From positions 124,001 through 188,000 of the forward strand of contig JAWZYV010013142.1 in the NCBI GenBank assembly GCA_038373885.1: 64,000 nucleotides of DNA, read 5' to 3'. Source of the DNA: Cheiracanthium punctorium (lineage: Eukaryota; Arthropoda; Arachnida; Araneae; Cheiracanthiidae). The translations under genes were made by a program, and so were the position numbers. Of this stretch, positions 1-12,300 are shown piece after piece. Under the pieces are notes generated by a model. The model saw only the letters and a program-made list of their open reading frames with translations, ran no database searches and was not told the DNA's origin. Position 1 is the first letter of the stretch. Each line of letters begins with the position of its first letter.

Positions 1-1392
1 ATGTGAAACCTCCACTGTTGAGAGCTTTTATTAACTCTGATTGTAATGCTTTAGTGTCACTCAGGGTGTCTGCGCCACTGAGGACATCATCAATATAGAA
101 GTCTCTCTCTATGACTGGAGTGGCTAAGGGAAAGTTTTGTTGTTCATCTCTGGCTAATTGTTGAAGAACTCTTGTAGCGAGGTAAGGTGCACTCACTGTA
201 CCGTAGGTAACAGTGTTGAGCTCGTAAGTCTTAACTGGTTCATTCACTCCCTCCCTCCAAAGTATTCTCTGAAGTTTAGTTTGACTCGGGTCAATTAAAA
301 TCATCCTATACATCTGCTTTATATCAGCTACAAATGCATAAATATGCTTACGAAATCTAATCATTATCTTAAATAGGTCATCCTGAACAACCCCACCATT
401 GTACTGTAAAGAGTTAAGCGAATTCCCTGATGTTGTCTGCGAGGAAGCGTTAAATACTACACGAAGTTTTGTAGTACTTTTATCTGGGCGATAGACTCCT
501 AGATGCGGTATATAATATGTTCCTACTTCTTCCTCACATTCGGAAATCTCTTTCATGTGCCCTAATGTTTCATATTCCCGCAAAAATTCTTTGTATAATG
601 ATAAATAATCAGGCTCTTTTAGAAGGCGACTCCACAACGAATTTAATTTCTTGAGGGCTATATTTTTAGATTTCCCTAAACAATTGGGATCCTCTTTTAG
701 CGGCATTTTTACTATGTATCTACCTGTACTATCTCGTCTAATGTTTTTCTCAAAATGATTTTCGCAAATTATTGTTTCTTTGTTTTTAGGTATCTCAATC
801 TGCACGTTCTCTATTTCCCAAAATTTCTCTATGGTTTTGGTTAGGGCAATATTATCTTGAATAAAGCCGCAATGGACCCTATCCGGCGTTTCAGTGGGAA
901 CGCTTCCACTTGCCACAAAACCAAAAACAGTATTTTGAAAGATTAAATTACTGTTAGTCGGACAAATTTGACCAGGTCGCAACAATTCGTAGAAGATTTC
1001 TGCGCTCAAAAGTAAATGTATGCGACTTGGTTTGTTAAAGTGTTCATCTGCCAGGTTTACATATTTTAACTCGGGTATATTTATCTCAAACGTTTTTGAC
1101 GGCATGAAATCAGTAATCTTGGATACTATCAAAAAATCTAATTCTTTCTCGTAATTTCCCTCAGTGTTGGAAATCGTCGCTTTAACTACAGATTTAATTG
1201 TTGTGCAGGTATCGCCAATTCCACAAACTGTTAAATTAGTTTTTTCTCTTTTTAAATTAAGGCTGTTAGCACAATCTGAAGTCATGTAGTTATTCATTGC
1301 CCCTTGATCCAAAATCGCACGCACTCTAAAATTATTACCAACGTTATCTCTCACTAAGCAAGTTGCAGTGCTAAGGGTGTTGTTTTTGATGT
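1..1392 (-). pseudogene. BEL/Pao pol: aspartyl protease and reverse transcriptase (partial)
   Basis: On the minus strand a frame stays open from about 1392 to the window edge without a stop. It starts with a retropepsin-like segment whose active-site motif reads LDQGAMNN, where D-S/T-G is usual. About 400 codons later comes the polymerase core with YIDDVLSGADT, the catalytic YxDD box of BEL/Pao reverse transcriptases. In between are hydrophilic linker and RT fingers/palm sequence (for example RVVFNASSQTTSG). The frame is offset from the upstream gag frame by a small indel around 1380, so the polyprotein is broken there. RNase H and integrase lie outside the window. The role would be processing of the polyprotein and reverse transcription of the element RNA. 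Identification is firm; activity is unlikely given the lesions. Confidence 0.82.
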
Positions 1393-2727
1393 ATTTATTA
1401 CTCGCGAGGAGAGCACCGATGTGTTTATATTAGATTCGACGCTAGCCAAGGATGCTGGCTGGAATGTTGGTGCCTCCGCACTCAAAGTACTCTCTCTTGT
1501 ACCTCTTGTAATAGGGGGGGAAACCAAATCGGGGTTATTGGCCGCGCTCTCTTGTCGCAAAAACTCACCGCTTTTCGGGAAATGTAATGAGTAGTGATGT
1601 CTTTTATTTTTTCCATCTCTTTTGCACAAAGAACAAGAAAATTTTGATTTGCAATTATTAATTAAATGTTTTCCAAGACAGCAAAAGCAATAATTATTTT
1701 TCTTAACTATTTCTACTCTCTCAGAAACAGGCAAGGCCATATAATTTTTGCATTTATATAAGGGGTGATTTTCATAACAAAGGCAACACTTTGAACTCTT
1801 ACTCTCAGCTAAAAATACTCTAGACACATTTCTCGAATTAGAGGATTTTTGATTAAAACCTTCCGTTAAAAGTTTTCCCCGTGACACAAAAAATAGATCT
1901 GCTTCTTTTCCCAATGTTATGGGATCAAATCATGTATCTGCCTGCCTAACACTGATATGAGACGCTGTTTCTTTGTCTAATGTTTGAAACAACTTGTCTG
2001 ATATAATTAATTGCTTTAATTTCTCAAAATCAGACACCTCTCTTAATTTTAAGTAATAATCAAAGCTAGTTGTCAAACGAGATGCAAATTGTACATGGGT
2101 TTCATTTGCCTGCCTAGTAGTTTTTCTGAATTGCTCCAAACATGACTGGGCGGTTGGTTCGAACTCTCTTAATACGATTTTTTTCACTTTATCATAATCA
2201 TTTAACTCATTATCTCTTATGTAAGAAATTATGTTTGAAGCTCTCTCACCTAGTAAATTCAAAAGTATCTCCGCCTTAAGTGCATCGGGTACGCTCTTTG
2301 TAACAAAGGATCTTTCTAAAGAAGTAAAAAACAGACCCCATCCTTCTGGTCGACTCGGGATTTTAATCGTTAGAGTTCTTATACTTTTTATTAGCGAATC
2401 TAATGAATCATATCTCTCAACTTTATTTTCTGATTCGTCGCTAGTTTTTGGAACTGTTTTTGGAATTGTTTGCAAGCGTGACAGTTCTAACTCAGCTTTC
2501 GCTCTCTCTAATTTAGTTTGTTCTAATTGTAATTCTAACTGTGATTCTGCTTTCCGGTCCTCAATTATCCCCTCTAAGAGACCTGATACAAATTCTGGTT
2601 CATTTTTGAATTTATCAGTATCCTTTATAATATTAATAAGCTCTGTCGTTGTCATTTTCTCTGTTATTTCCTCTCCTAACTCTATCGCAGCGAGCTGCAA
2701 ATCAGCTTTTCTCGCGTTTTTGAACAT
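1354..2727 (-). pseudogene. BEL/Pao gag with zinc knuckles (in-frame stop)
   Basis: The first 265 codons (2727 down to 1933) start MFKNARKADLQLAAIELG and contain a glutamine/glutamate-rich coiled-coil stretch (about residues 55-85) followed by a gag-like domain of the DUF1759 kind (about residues 105-260). A TGA at 1930-1932 interrupts, then the same frame continues for about 190 codons with cysteine/histidine clusters (CCLCYENHPLYKC, CFCCLGKHLINNC, CSLCKRDGKNKRHH), the zinc knuckles expected to bind RNA. The stop lies where a tryptophan codon would be one base away, so a point mutation is the simple explanation. The frame ends near 1354 because of the frameshift before the protease. The protein would form the particle that packages element RNA. 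Confidence 0.8.
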
Positions 2728-2933
2728 TTTATAACAAACTCAATAACTAATTTCTAACTCAAAACAATGATAAAAATAAATTCAATTAAAGGCCAAACAC
2801 AACTCTTAACTCTAAAGAATAATAACACAAATTATCTCAAGGGAGTAAATGACCAGAAAAGCTCAGCACCTACTTCGTCACTTGTTATACAAAGGAACTT
2901 CATTTATATCCATAAGGCACCGGAACCGTCTCA

Positions 2934-2948
2934 CGTGAAGACGGACCA
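2934..2948 (-). promoter_or_regulatory. candidate tRNA primer-binding site
   Basis: Three bases past the proposed LTR end, the minus strand reads TGGTCCGTCTTCACG. Starting with TGG, it could pair with the CCA end of a tRNA that primes minus-strand DNA synthesis. Which tRNA is unknown to me. Confidence 0.35.
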
Positions 2949-2951
2949 AAA

Positions 2952-3223
2952 TGTACACACGTCAGCTCAGGCACAACTCTAAAAACTTTGAATGAATAAA
3001 GTGGACTGTATATTAAAAATACTCTTTATTTTAATCTGGATTTAACAATTTTTGCTGCAGCGTGTATATATCTCGTAACGCCACAGCACACATTTGCCTC
3101 TCAATGCATCTCGTGCACGGTCTCGTACCGTTCTGACCGGGGGAAGCGAGAATGCAGAGCTGGCCCTCCGCTGCTAACCACTTGAGAGCCACTTCAAAAG
3201 ATTTAAGACAGGTGCTGCAGACA
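2952..3223 (-). repeat. candidate 5' LTR of the BEL/Pao element
   Basis: Just upstream of gag (minus sense) a 272-bp segment begins TGTCTGCAGC, holds a TATATACA stretch and an AATAAAG signal about 100 bp before its end, and finishes GTGTACA. The TG...CA ends, the polyadenylation-like signal and the position before gag fit a long terminal repeat. The matching 3' LTR lies outside the window, so the borders cannot be proved here. Confidence 0.45.
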
Positions 3224-3237
3224 GAGGCGCTCAAACA

Positions 3238-3773
3238 ATTAATATAAATTAAACTACTAAATGTAAAAATTTGAAATTTGCACAGCAATGTAATTTTTTG
3301 CATCCATTTCGGCTGAAATTTGGTTACGTTGCTATTTATATTTTTTTCGAATATTAATATCATAATTCATATTAATAATTTATTTTAAGAATATACGAAT
3401 AGCAAATTATGTTTTGAGCTTTTCTGTTCTAATAGTGGAGGGAAAACTCAACTTCTTAAGATCAGTATTAAATGAGATATGAGCTGAAATATCAAAAAAT
3501 ATTTTAACATAGGGGTAGGGAAATTCTCTAAGCTCATAACTCATTCATTTTTAGCTCAGTTGTATTGAAAATTTTTGAAAATGAAGCGAAATCTAGGTGT
3601 TGCCATTGAAGAAAAAGTTGGTGCGAATTTAAATATGGAGATGGCCCCTTATGCAATTTTTCTGTTTAGCAAATTAAAGTGTACGTTAATCGTAAACGAT
3701 TGGTATATGTAACTTGGCTGTACGACGAACGACGGCCGAATAAAGTGCAGGAGAGCCTTTTCTTCCGCAACTG
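3238..3773. mobile_element. truncated Tc1/mariner-like element (right end)
   Basis: This 536-bp stretch is the diverged sister of 53036-53610, in the same orientation, including the distinctive AACGATTGGTATATGTAAC segment and the terminal TTCCGCAACTG followed by TA (3774-3775). It keeps the right terminal inverted repeat and part of the interior; the left part is missing, so the join near 3238 with the BEL/Pao LTR is a breakpoint. No coding sequence is left. Confidence 0.7.
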
Positions 3774-3775
3774 TA

Positions 3776-6020
3776 CATATACAGGAATGCAAGTTAAAAA
3801 AGTGATTCATTTTCACTGTAAATTTTTCTTTTAGGAAATTATCAATCAGAAGAAGTAATCTTAAAAATATATGCACAAATCTAACGCTTAAAACAGTGTG
3901 TACAATACGGAATAAACACTCAAAATTATGGTGTTAAACGTTAAAAAAAAAAAAAAAAAAGTTGTGAGGATGTCTCATTTTATGTGTGTTTTTTTTCACA
4001 TTTCTCGTGTGACAGCATGTCAAGAAAATTATAAAGGTGTTTATAACAGTAATGTAAACGTCACCATACACTTCTTCTCCTCTAATCTCTCCTATTATGG
4101 ATTTGAAAAGTATAATAGTAAGTGACAAAAAATTTTCAGTCCAAACGATCGTATCCTGTTATAAGTAACATTTTATGTGTGTTTTTTCACAAAGTTTTTA
4201 TTTATTTTAGTATGTACCATATATACATTTGAAAACAATTTGCTATTAATTTTATTCTTTATCATTCATTTATAAAGCAGTCTTATTGTCTTTTAAAAGG
4301 TTACTCTTTTTTCTTTCTTTTTTTACAGTAATTCTTAGCAAGATATTAGCCATACCTCATTGTGCATGCTGAAATTTTGAACATTTTAAGTTAAGAGGTT
4401 TAAAAGCGTAAATACTGACTTCTCCCGTTACTACTTATGAAAATGGAACAATTTAAAGCGCGAGACATTATTTACGTGGAAGATCAGGGCTCTAGCTGAT
4501 GAAAAGAAAGGTACCCTGCATCCCCCCTGCTCCCTGTGGTTGCCGTAGGAACGGGAGTCACGGGATTTAGATGAAAAAGATCTAGCGGATTAACAAGACC
4601 AGAGTTCTTCGGTAGGGTGTTCATATCGTGGCCGCCTGCGTTACTATGGAGACAACGGGACAGCACTCTTTTTTATTTGGATCAATTTTAAAATTCTTTT
4701 CTTTTATTTCTTTGAACAGTTATATCTACAATTTTGCTACGTATGCACTTGAAGTTTCATGGATTTACGATGGTTTCTATATGAATATTTTTCTGCAATT
4801 TCTTTCGCATTTAAGGCTACTGATCACTTTTAAAGCACACTTTTTTCTGCAAAATGTCTTGAGCATTTGATTTATTCGTCTTAGGAAATCAAGGTGGGGA
4901 GGAAGGAATTAGTGCAAAATAACCCTTACATTTTATACTGAAATTTTGTGCAAAATGTTAAGAAAATCAAAACTAACGCTAGATGCTGAATACTGTATTC
5001 AGAACTGAGTTCAACATATTTAAACTTCCGAAGCATTGTCTATTATTCCAACGGTATCCCTTGCAGTAAAATGTTATGATTAAAAACTAAGAATTTGCCT
5101 GCTCGACAAATTTTAGAGTACTTCAATCATTTGTGTCATAAAATCCTGATCTAAAGAAGATGAAACAGGAAAATAAAATTTGATCTTGAGCAATCTTCTT
5201 GATCCTAGCACACGTTTACTGCTCTAACATGCAGCCACTAACATTCAGTCTCAACATTTTATAAAAGAAAATTTTCACTACACAAAATTAACTTTCTGAA
5301 TTACTCATATTTACGTTTTTGGGAGAATTAAATAAATTACATTTTTTCTCCTCTGTAGGTAACATTTTTCTGAAATAAAGGGATAATTTAAATTTAAAAA
5401 TGAAGCTACTTTTCACTTTTTCAGTAATGTAAGATATGTTTCATTTGGGAAAAAGCTATCACGATTATGAAGTTTGATTTTTAACTTATTCCTCGAGTAT
5501 AACATCAGAAACAGTTACCAGCGTTTATAGTTTACCGGAATTTATTCCCGGCTACTTCTTTTTAAATCACTAATGACACGGCGGAATTTTTGTAGAGATG
5601 GACGTAAGTCGAGACAAGAAAATTTTTGTGCGAAACGAGTCATCCAATTATTTTACGAGACAAGACAAAGCCTTGTCTTCCGAGAGTCTCGTCTAATATT
5701 ATTTTACTTTATGATTTTCTTACTTTATAATATGAACAATATCAGTGGTGTAGATAAGGGAGTAGGACGTTCCCCTTCTTTTTTCGGAGTACGGTGTTTT
5801 GATTAACAAATTGACTCAAAGAAGAGTTCCTAATTTAGTCTTAACTCCTAATTAGGAAAAGTAATGATCGTTAGTTATTAGTATGTATTTGATTTATTCA
5901 TTTCAAATAGAAAATAGAAGCGACGATTAATGAAACTAATGCTCTTATAAAAACATGTCAAGTCATCAAAAACGAAATGCGGTCTGAAGATATTTTCAAC
6001 CGCATTTCTTTTTTTTTTTT
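3776..6020. other. no gene recognised
   Basis: AT-rich sequence without a coding region that I can support. It holds an A18 run near 3943-3960 and several short T runs. The few open frames are short, lack family motifs and look like chance. Confidence 0.5.
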
Positions 6021-6080
6021 CAGATGTAACTTGAATACGCGTTAGGACCCCCTTAAAAAGTCCTCCGACCAAGACATTTC
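6021..6080 (+). repeat. SINE fragment
   Basis: The motif CAGATGTAACTTGAATACGC followed by GTTAGGACCCCCTT and AGTCCTCCGACCAAG matches the body of the tRNA-derived SINE seen complete at 9088-9305, 23929-24160 and 57705-57915. The tRNA-like head is missing. Confidence 0.6.
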
Positions 6081-6870
6081 GAACACTCACGTGAAGCCTT
6101 ACTTGTAATCAATCATTTGAAGGTAAAAAAAACCTTTGATTCTTTCTTGGTACAGTGCTACAGTGCACATGGGTTATAACGAGCCTTATTTTTTCTCCGC
6201 TGGGTAGGGTTGTCCACAAGAGGTGTAGGTGAGTTGCACGGAACTGGACCATGCTTTTTTTCTTTGTTATTCATTAATGTAAATGCCTCCTTGAAATAAC
6301 TATCTCTCATTTTGTTTTCAGCCTTCGTTATCAGTCATACATTATTGTCAGTATTGTGTAGTGCCGGGTGTATTATTTTTTAATAACTTTCTAATCTTTT
6401 TGGAGTAATGGCCGTAAAAGTTGTGTTTTGCAGTGGCAGAACCGTCACCTCAGTAATAAAGTCCTCCACAGCAATTCAAACTGGCAGATTCCGAATCCTA
6501 GTGCTGTGCGTTCATTTGAATGAGTTTTGACCAAAATAGTGCTCAACCTTTCCTTTTTGAACAGTGAATAAGATATTCATTCACATGAAAGTGCCTTTAT
6601 AAAAGAAGGAAAATTCTTCATAAGAACTTACCACTTTAATTTGACAATATTATCCGTTTTATAAATTTATTACATCAAATTCAACGTCTTTTCAAGTGGA
6701 TTTATTTAACTCAATAGTAACGTTGTTATGCAGCAGGGAGGGGAATCAGGTTTACGTTAAATTGAATTATTATAGGATCTCCCGGGTTAAAATGGATTAA
6801 TGGTTAAAAAAATCAGTTTTTTCATTTTTAAAGTTCCATATCAGAAACATAATGAATGTAATCCTGTTTT
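6081..6870. other. no gene recognised
   Basis: AT-rich intergenic or intronic sequence; no coding region, tRNA or repeat that I can name. Confidence 0.45.
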
Positions 6871-8876
6871 TCTATATAAATAAAACAGAGTGTAAACTGT
6901 CCGTTTGTCTGTCTGTCTGTCTGTCTGTGTCTCGAGTAGCTCCGAAACGGGTGATCGTAGACCTACCAAATTTTGTACGGAAATTCTCCAAGACGGGTCT
7001 CGACACACCTCGAAGCGATTTTTTCGAAATTCGAATTAGAAAATGTTTTATTTTATGTTTTGTCCGATTTTTAGCGATTTTTCTTGCGTAATACATAATA
7101 ACGCCGGTAATTACACTCGCAAGAAAACGATATTTACATCATCGTATAGAGGAGAAAATTTTCTTTTAAAAACTGTTTGTTCGGAATGTGTAACATAATT
7201 TGCAGATTTTTGGGAATTTTTCAAATAAAATTAAATTTGACGCTGACTTTCGTAAAATATTTTTAAAACTGCTGCATCTTGAATTCTATCTGTCATAACT
7301 TTTTTATATTTCGGCAAAAGACGGAGCACACAAATCGCCCACTTTTAAAAGAAGAACGGAGGAAAAATATAAATTAGGAGAATTTTTACGAATTTTTAAG
7401 TAAAGAAGGATTTCATTTCAATCGCAGCTGCTTATATGCTTAAGAATTTCGGTATGATATCTTGCGGTTTGGTTGTCTTGGAAACAGTAACAATGATTAA
7501 AATTGCCAGCTGAAAAAAATAAATAAAATTACTTTAAAATAACAGAGTTTTCACATGTGAAATGACGTCACGAGTCACTTTGACGTCACGAGTTTAAAAC
7601 CCCTTTCGAAACTCAATCAGAATAACGGACTCACAAGCAAAACATACACCACGCATGAAATAATTCCATATTTTATTTTACGTTGCCAGAAAAAGAATTG
7701 AATGCTGTTTTTTCACCAGTGAATTATCCAGCATTATTTTCAATTGAGATTTTAAACGGGGCACGTTTTCGAAACGCAAGAAATATTTTGCGGTGCTAAA
7801 CAGGGCCTGATTATGGCAAACAGGGACCCCGCGCATTGATGAATTTTGGGGCCTCCATCTATGAAATTTGTTTTATTTTTCATAAAATATGCTTATGAAA
7901 AAGAATATTTCAGAACAACATTTGAAATTGGGGACCATATCGAGCCGGTGGCACTGGGCAAAGTCCCGATTTGCCAGTGAGATAATAGGGCCCTGGTGCT
8001 AAATAGGCCAATCTGACAATAATTAAGCATACAAATGTATGGAGAGCTGTTTTAATGGCAACCATAAAATGAAATGATTATCGTTTATACTAATGCGTAA
8101 ATTGCAAAAGTCACCAAAGAATAAAAGACTACATTCGTGGCAAATATCTAAGCCGTTTCTTTAAATTAAGTATTAACGACTGGAAAACGAAAATATATTG
8201 TATTGGTATCAATAAAAGATAGTATAAGTAATAGTTAGTAGATATGCTTGGGCAATATTGATCAAAACACAATATACCGCATTAATAAATATTTCGTGAA
8301 ACTAAGTGTTCTATTCCTTTTACAACAACCATCTTACATCACAGCTAACTAAGCATTAAGTAATTCTACGTCACGTTAATATATCCCGCGGTAGTTTCAA
8401 CAGAAAAGACTGTAACTGAACTTTTTTTTCTTGGAGATTCTGTTTTGTCACAAGTAGTCATGATCACATTTTGGGAAAATGTTCTCTTCTTGCCTTGCGA
8501 AGAGCGGGTACACAACTATTTAACTATAAAATAAAACGGTTCGCCACATCATGTAGTATCTAAGGTGGTATAACTTAAATCTAAAAAAGAGTATGATGTA
8601 GAAATGAGACATTTTGAAAGTTAGGAATTTTCGCTGCAAACCGTCACGCTTTTCTTTTTATGATCGGCAATGACACCGACATAGTTTTTGTCATAATATT
8701 AACAATGGTCTCAGGTCAGTACTTATACTAACTTTACGAATAACGAATGAGAAACTTTACGCCAAGAGTCAAATCATTTTGCTTATTTTGAGATTCCAAA
8801 TCACTGAATCAATTCAAATTATATATGTAAGAAAAAGTTTCGTTCCCTACCGTGCGGAGAACGGGTACGCAGCTAG
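6871..8876 (+). mobile_element. non-autonomous Helitron, copy A
   Basis: The stretch starts TCTATATAAATAAAAC and ends with a short hairpin-forming segment (CGTGCGGAGAACGGGTACG) followed by AGCTAG and then T. A 5' TC, a 3' CTAG preceded by a hairpin and insertion before T are the classic Helitron signature. Two other copies share both ends (44134-45310 inverted and 60202-62864). A (TCTG)n tract near 6905-6928 lies just inside the 5' end. No Rep/helicase coding sequence is present, so mobility would depend on an autonomous relative. A small hAT element interrupts it at 7801-7995. Confidence 0.72.
7801..7995. mobile_element. small hAT-type element (195 bp)
   Basis: Ends are CAGGGCCTGATTAT and ATAATAGGGCCCTG, imperfect inverted repeats of hAT type. 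The flanks are a perfect 8-bp duplication GTGCTAAA (7793-7800 and 7996-8003), the length made by hAT transposases. It sits inside Helitron copy A. Non-coding. Confidence 0.82.
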
Positions 8877-9087
8877 TTGTTCAATATTCTTAACCCATTT
8901 GTGCCCAGATATTTTTGCGACTTTCTTAGATTTTTGCTAATACCAGCGATAATAGATAAATTTATGATGTCAACTTCTTGAACAAGGGATGATTTCTTTT
9001 AAAATGTGTTTAAAAAATCTGAAAACTTAAAATTATTTACATAATTTCAAGTTTTCTGTTAGGATAAACTTTATCCTGTAAAATGCA
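8877..9087. other. no gene recognised
   Basis: Short AT-rich gap between the Helitron and the SINE. Confidence 0.4.
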
Positions 9088-9305
9088 CAGTGGTTATGTC
9101 GCTGAAAATGATAGACGGCTGAAGTGTAAAGGTCCTGGGATCGAGTCCCATCGCGCGGATGTCGATCTAACGGTCTGGAGTTTTGGTAGGTTTTCTTCAG
9201 ATGTAACGTGAATACGCGTTAGAACTCCTTAGAAAGTCCTCCTACCAAGGCACCCCCCATCCTTGGCAGATCGCCCTAGCGTAGTGTTGCCATAATCACA
9301 CAAAC
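9088..9305 (+). repeat. tRNA-derived SINE, family 1
   Basis: The head carries a good RNA polymerase III B box (GGGATCGAGTCCC) in a tRNA-like context, followed by a body shared with 23929-24160 (same strand), 57705-57915 (opposite strand) and the fragment at 6021. The body holds the markers GAATACGCGTTAGAAC and AGTCCTCCTACCAAGG. It does not fold as an intact tRNA, so it is a retroposed SINE rather than a tRNA gene. Confidence 0.7.
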
Positions 9306-12300
9306 ATCTTCTATAAAATTCCAATAATAGATTTCTAAAATTCTTTTTATAAATTTTTATTAAAAGAATTTTATCATGTGCTATCTTCTGAAAAACAAAA
9401 TGACTGCTAAGCCTAATAAATGTGTTGACCGATTTTTTTTTACCGAGTTAAATGTTGCCAGTTATGTGAGCATTTTCAGCATATTTTTTTCATTTTAGAA
9501 AAATGCTGTCTAATAAAATAAAAAAAGGAACTATATCCATTTTACCCCGGCTACCCTCTTAACCCTGGGTGACCCTATACTGGAAAAATCCTCTAAAGCA
9601 TATTAAGTTTGTGGTTTAAATTGCTAAAAGTAATTCTTTTTTATAGAATGGAGTTAGTCCGCAAAAATCAATATTTAATAATAACACACACGGAAGCTTT
9701 AAGTGATACTGTCGCATAATCTGTTTAAGATTACTCCAGAACAAATAAATTTATTCCTCCGATTGTTTCAAAATTAAATCTTAGTACACCCAGATGGGAA
9801 TTATTCTTCTGTCAAAGTTATTTAATACACCAATATACTCTTTATCGCTTGTTTATGTTTAAATTTATAATACATAGTGGAATTCACAGTGGTGTGGTGC
9901 GACATTAAGGTGTAACCATACATGCACCAAAGAAAAAATGTTTTGCAAGGAAACAATCATATTATTTTTAAGTACACACAAAATAATTTTTATTGTATGC
10001 ATTCATAAAATTTGCTGAAGCTCATAGCTCTATCAAACACATGTTTTATTTCCATGGGAATGTTCACCCTTTCAAATGCACTAAAAATTAATAATGTTTA
10101 GATAGAAATATGATTAAAATAAATTTTCTACCAAATCAAAAATTCAAAATAAAACACATTATGTCCAAAACTAGATCTAAACTTGTGAATAAAGCAATGT
10201 TTTTGGTTAACATTAGTTAGAAAACAAAAGTTTAAATAATGTTTCCTTCCAGCGAAGTTACACTCTTAACTTCTAGAGAACTACGGAGCTTGGGACTACG
10301 GAATCCTGCCATTTTCTGTTCTGTCTTTCAGTGCTCAGGCCTTGTTTATCGGAGGGGAAAGAATTTAGTCAAACCATTAAACATGGTTGAGGAGATATAC
10401 GTATTAGCTCAAAACGAAAGGTGAAATACTCAATTTTGGGATGATCTACTACAGGTAGCGGGATAGGACCTCAACTCTCTTTTTGTGCACACTTGAGCGT
10501 AGCTGATCCTGTGCTGTAAACGTAATTAGCAACTTCTCTAGATTAGTAGGAGGTGTTAAAGATACATATGAATGATTCGCCACGATCCATCTCCTGTCGA
10601 TTTTTTCACCGAAAGTGTTCATGGTTCGTTGATCAGATTTGGACAATATCGTAAGACGTTTGTTTGTTGGTGCGCGATTATAACTACACTGAAAAATGAC
10701 AATTGAATGTTTGTGGATTTCTTATGAATCGAGAGAGGTTTATTGAAATTTATGAATACAGTGAACACATTGGTCGAGCAACGATGGCTTAACGATTAAA
10801 AATTAAATAATGTATTGAAATACTGTTATCCTACATAATATTATTATCGAACTATTGCATTTCATTTTACATCTTGATTAAATAATCATTTTTATGCTGT
10901 TATAACATCCTTCTTTGTATGGTGTGATATATGTTACCTTGAAGGGTATAAGAAAGTTTTCGCAAGAGGGGTCCCCAAATGAAGCTTTTGTCCTTGGTCC
11001 CCATCCCTTCAAATTGGTCCCTGAATGCGCGGAAGTCTGTGCGGACTGTCTTTTGAGGAACACATGTGTCCTATTTGAAGAAAGATTGTTTGCCTTATAA
11101 TAAAGGATTAGCCAGGAAAAATTTCTGGGCTGGGCATGTATAATAAAATCCTATATAAATAAAATGAAATTTCTCGACGAAAAAAACTTGAAAGTTCATA
11201 CTTACTAACGAAAAAAGTTCAGGGTGGTGGATATATAGATACCTTATTCCCATGGCTACGCTCATAGTTAATGATACTATTCTTTTTATGGAATCTTTCT
11301 GTTCGCTCTTATCAATGAAAAGTCGTAAGAGAAGAAGACTGTTCTTCTGTAACCAGTTTTACTTGTGAACAATAGTCTTCAAATGTTCCACCGTAGCCTC
11401 AGCGTCAAGCTTGGCAGTTGCTTTGTTTCCCAGGAGAATTCAATGATTCAAAAATGGAAGCAACACTTGTCACTGAAGGAAAATCTCTGAAGGATGTCAC
11501 TCACTGAAGGAAGTCACTGAAGGAGTCTTTCTAATGTTGAGAGCGAACACATTCAGCCTACACTCAGTGATGTGTTAACTCAATCAACTAGATAGATTTT
11601 TAGGTTCATGTTAGGTTCAAAAGTCAGGGTAATCAACTCCCTCTTTGATTCCACCACTTTCCAAGTGGTAAATATTTCCATAACCTATGGTGGAGTGGTC
11701 ATAGGGATAAAATGACTTTGAGGGGCCCAAGCCTGTGGCGGAATGTCTCAAAATCCTCTTTCATAATTATGAACTTTTCATAATAAAACGTGTTCAAGAG
11801 GCGATTTTTTTCCCATTCAAAATGACACAGCTCTTTTCTTCATACTTGAGTAGTTTATTATGAAATCTTAAAAGAAGGCGAAGTGCATGAGCTGGAAAAA
11901 TCCCTCCGTTATGTTAAATATCCGCCATCCGTTCCCTGATTTTTTAGTGTTTTTTTTTCCAATTTTTCACTTAAAGTAATTCCTTTTTCAGGATAAAAAA
12001 ATTAAAAGCTGCCTCAATTATCTTATAGTTGAAATAGATATCAAATTTTACGAAATATAAAAAGTTTCCCTAAAGAAATATTATAAAGTTTGCAACATTG
12101 GACCTACTGACTTGCAAATTTGCACGAATATGTTAAAAAAGATCTATAACAAATGTCGTGATACTTCAAAATTCCGAAAATCAATCCGTTTTCCTGATTT
12201 TTGGTGAATTTTTCAATTTTTAACTTCTGAAAATTGGTCTAACAGAATAAAACACTTCATACCTGTGACATATTCTAAGTCATAGTTTAAATGGATTCGT

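Larger units (their letters stand above)
1..3223 (-). mobile_element. BEL/Pao LTR retrotransposon, 5' part (cut by window edge)
   Basis: Read on the minus strand, the order is candidate 5' LTR, gag, aspartyl protease, reverse transcriptase, which is the gene order of BEL/Pao elements. The copy leaves the window at position 1 inside the reverse transcriptase, so integrase and 3' LTR are not seen. Coding capacity is almost intact: I find one in-frame stop at 1930-1932 and one frameshift near 1380. BEL/Pao is known as a common arthropod retrotransposon clade; the assignment rests on the domain order and on the reverse transcriptase motif. Confidence 0.85.

Noticed and set aside
2231..2734. 167-codon open frame on the plus strand
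   Set aside because: Shadow of the gag gene on the opposite strand; no family motif.
10239..10424. Possible host exon (61 codons)
   Set aside because: No splice borders of quality, no family motif, ordinary composition; such frames are expected by chance.
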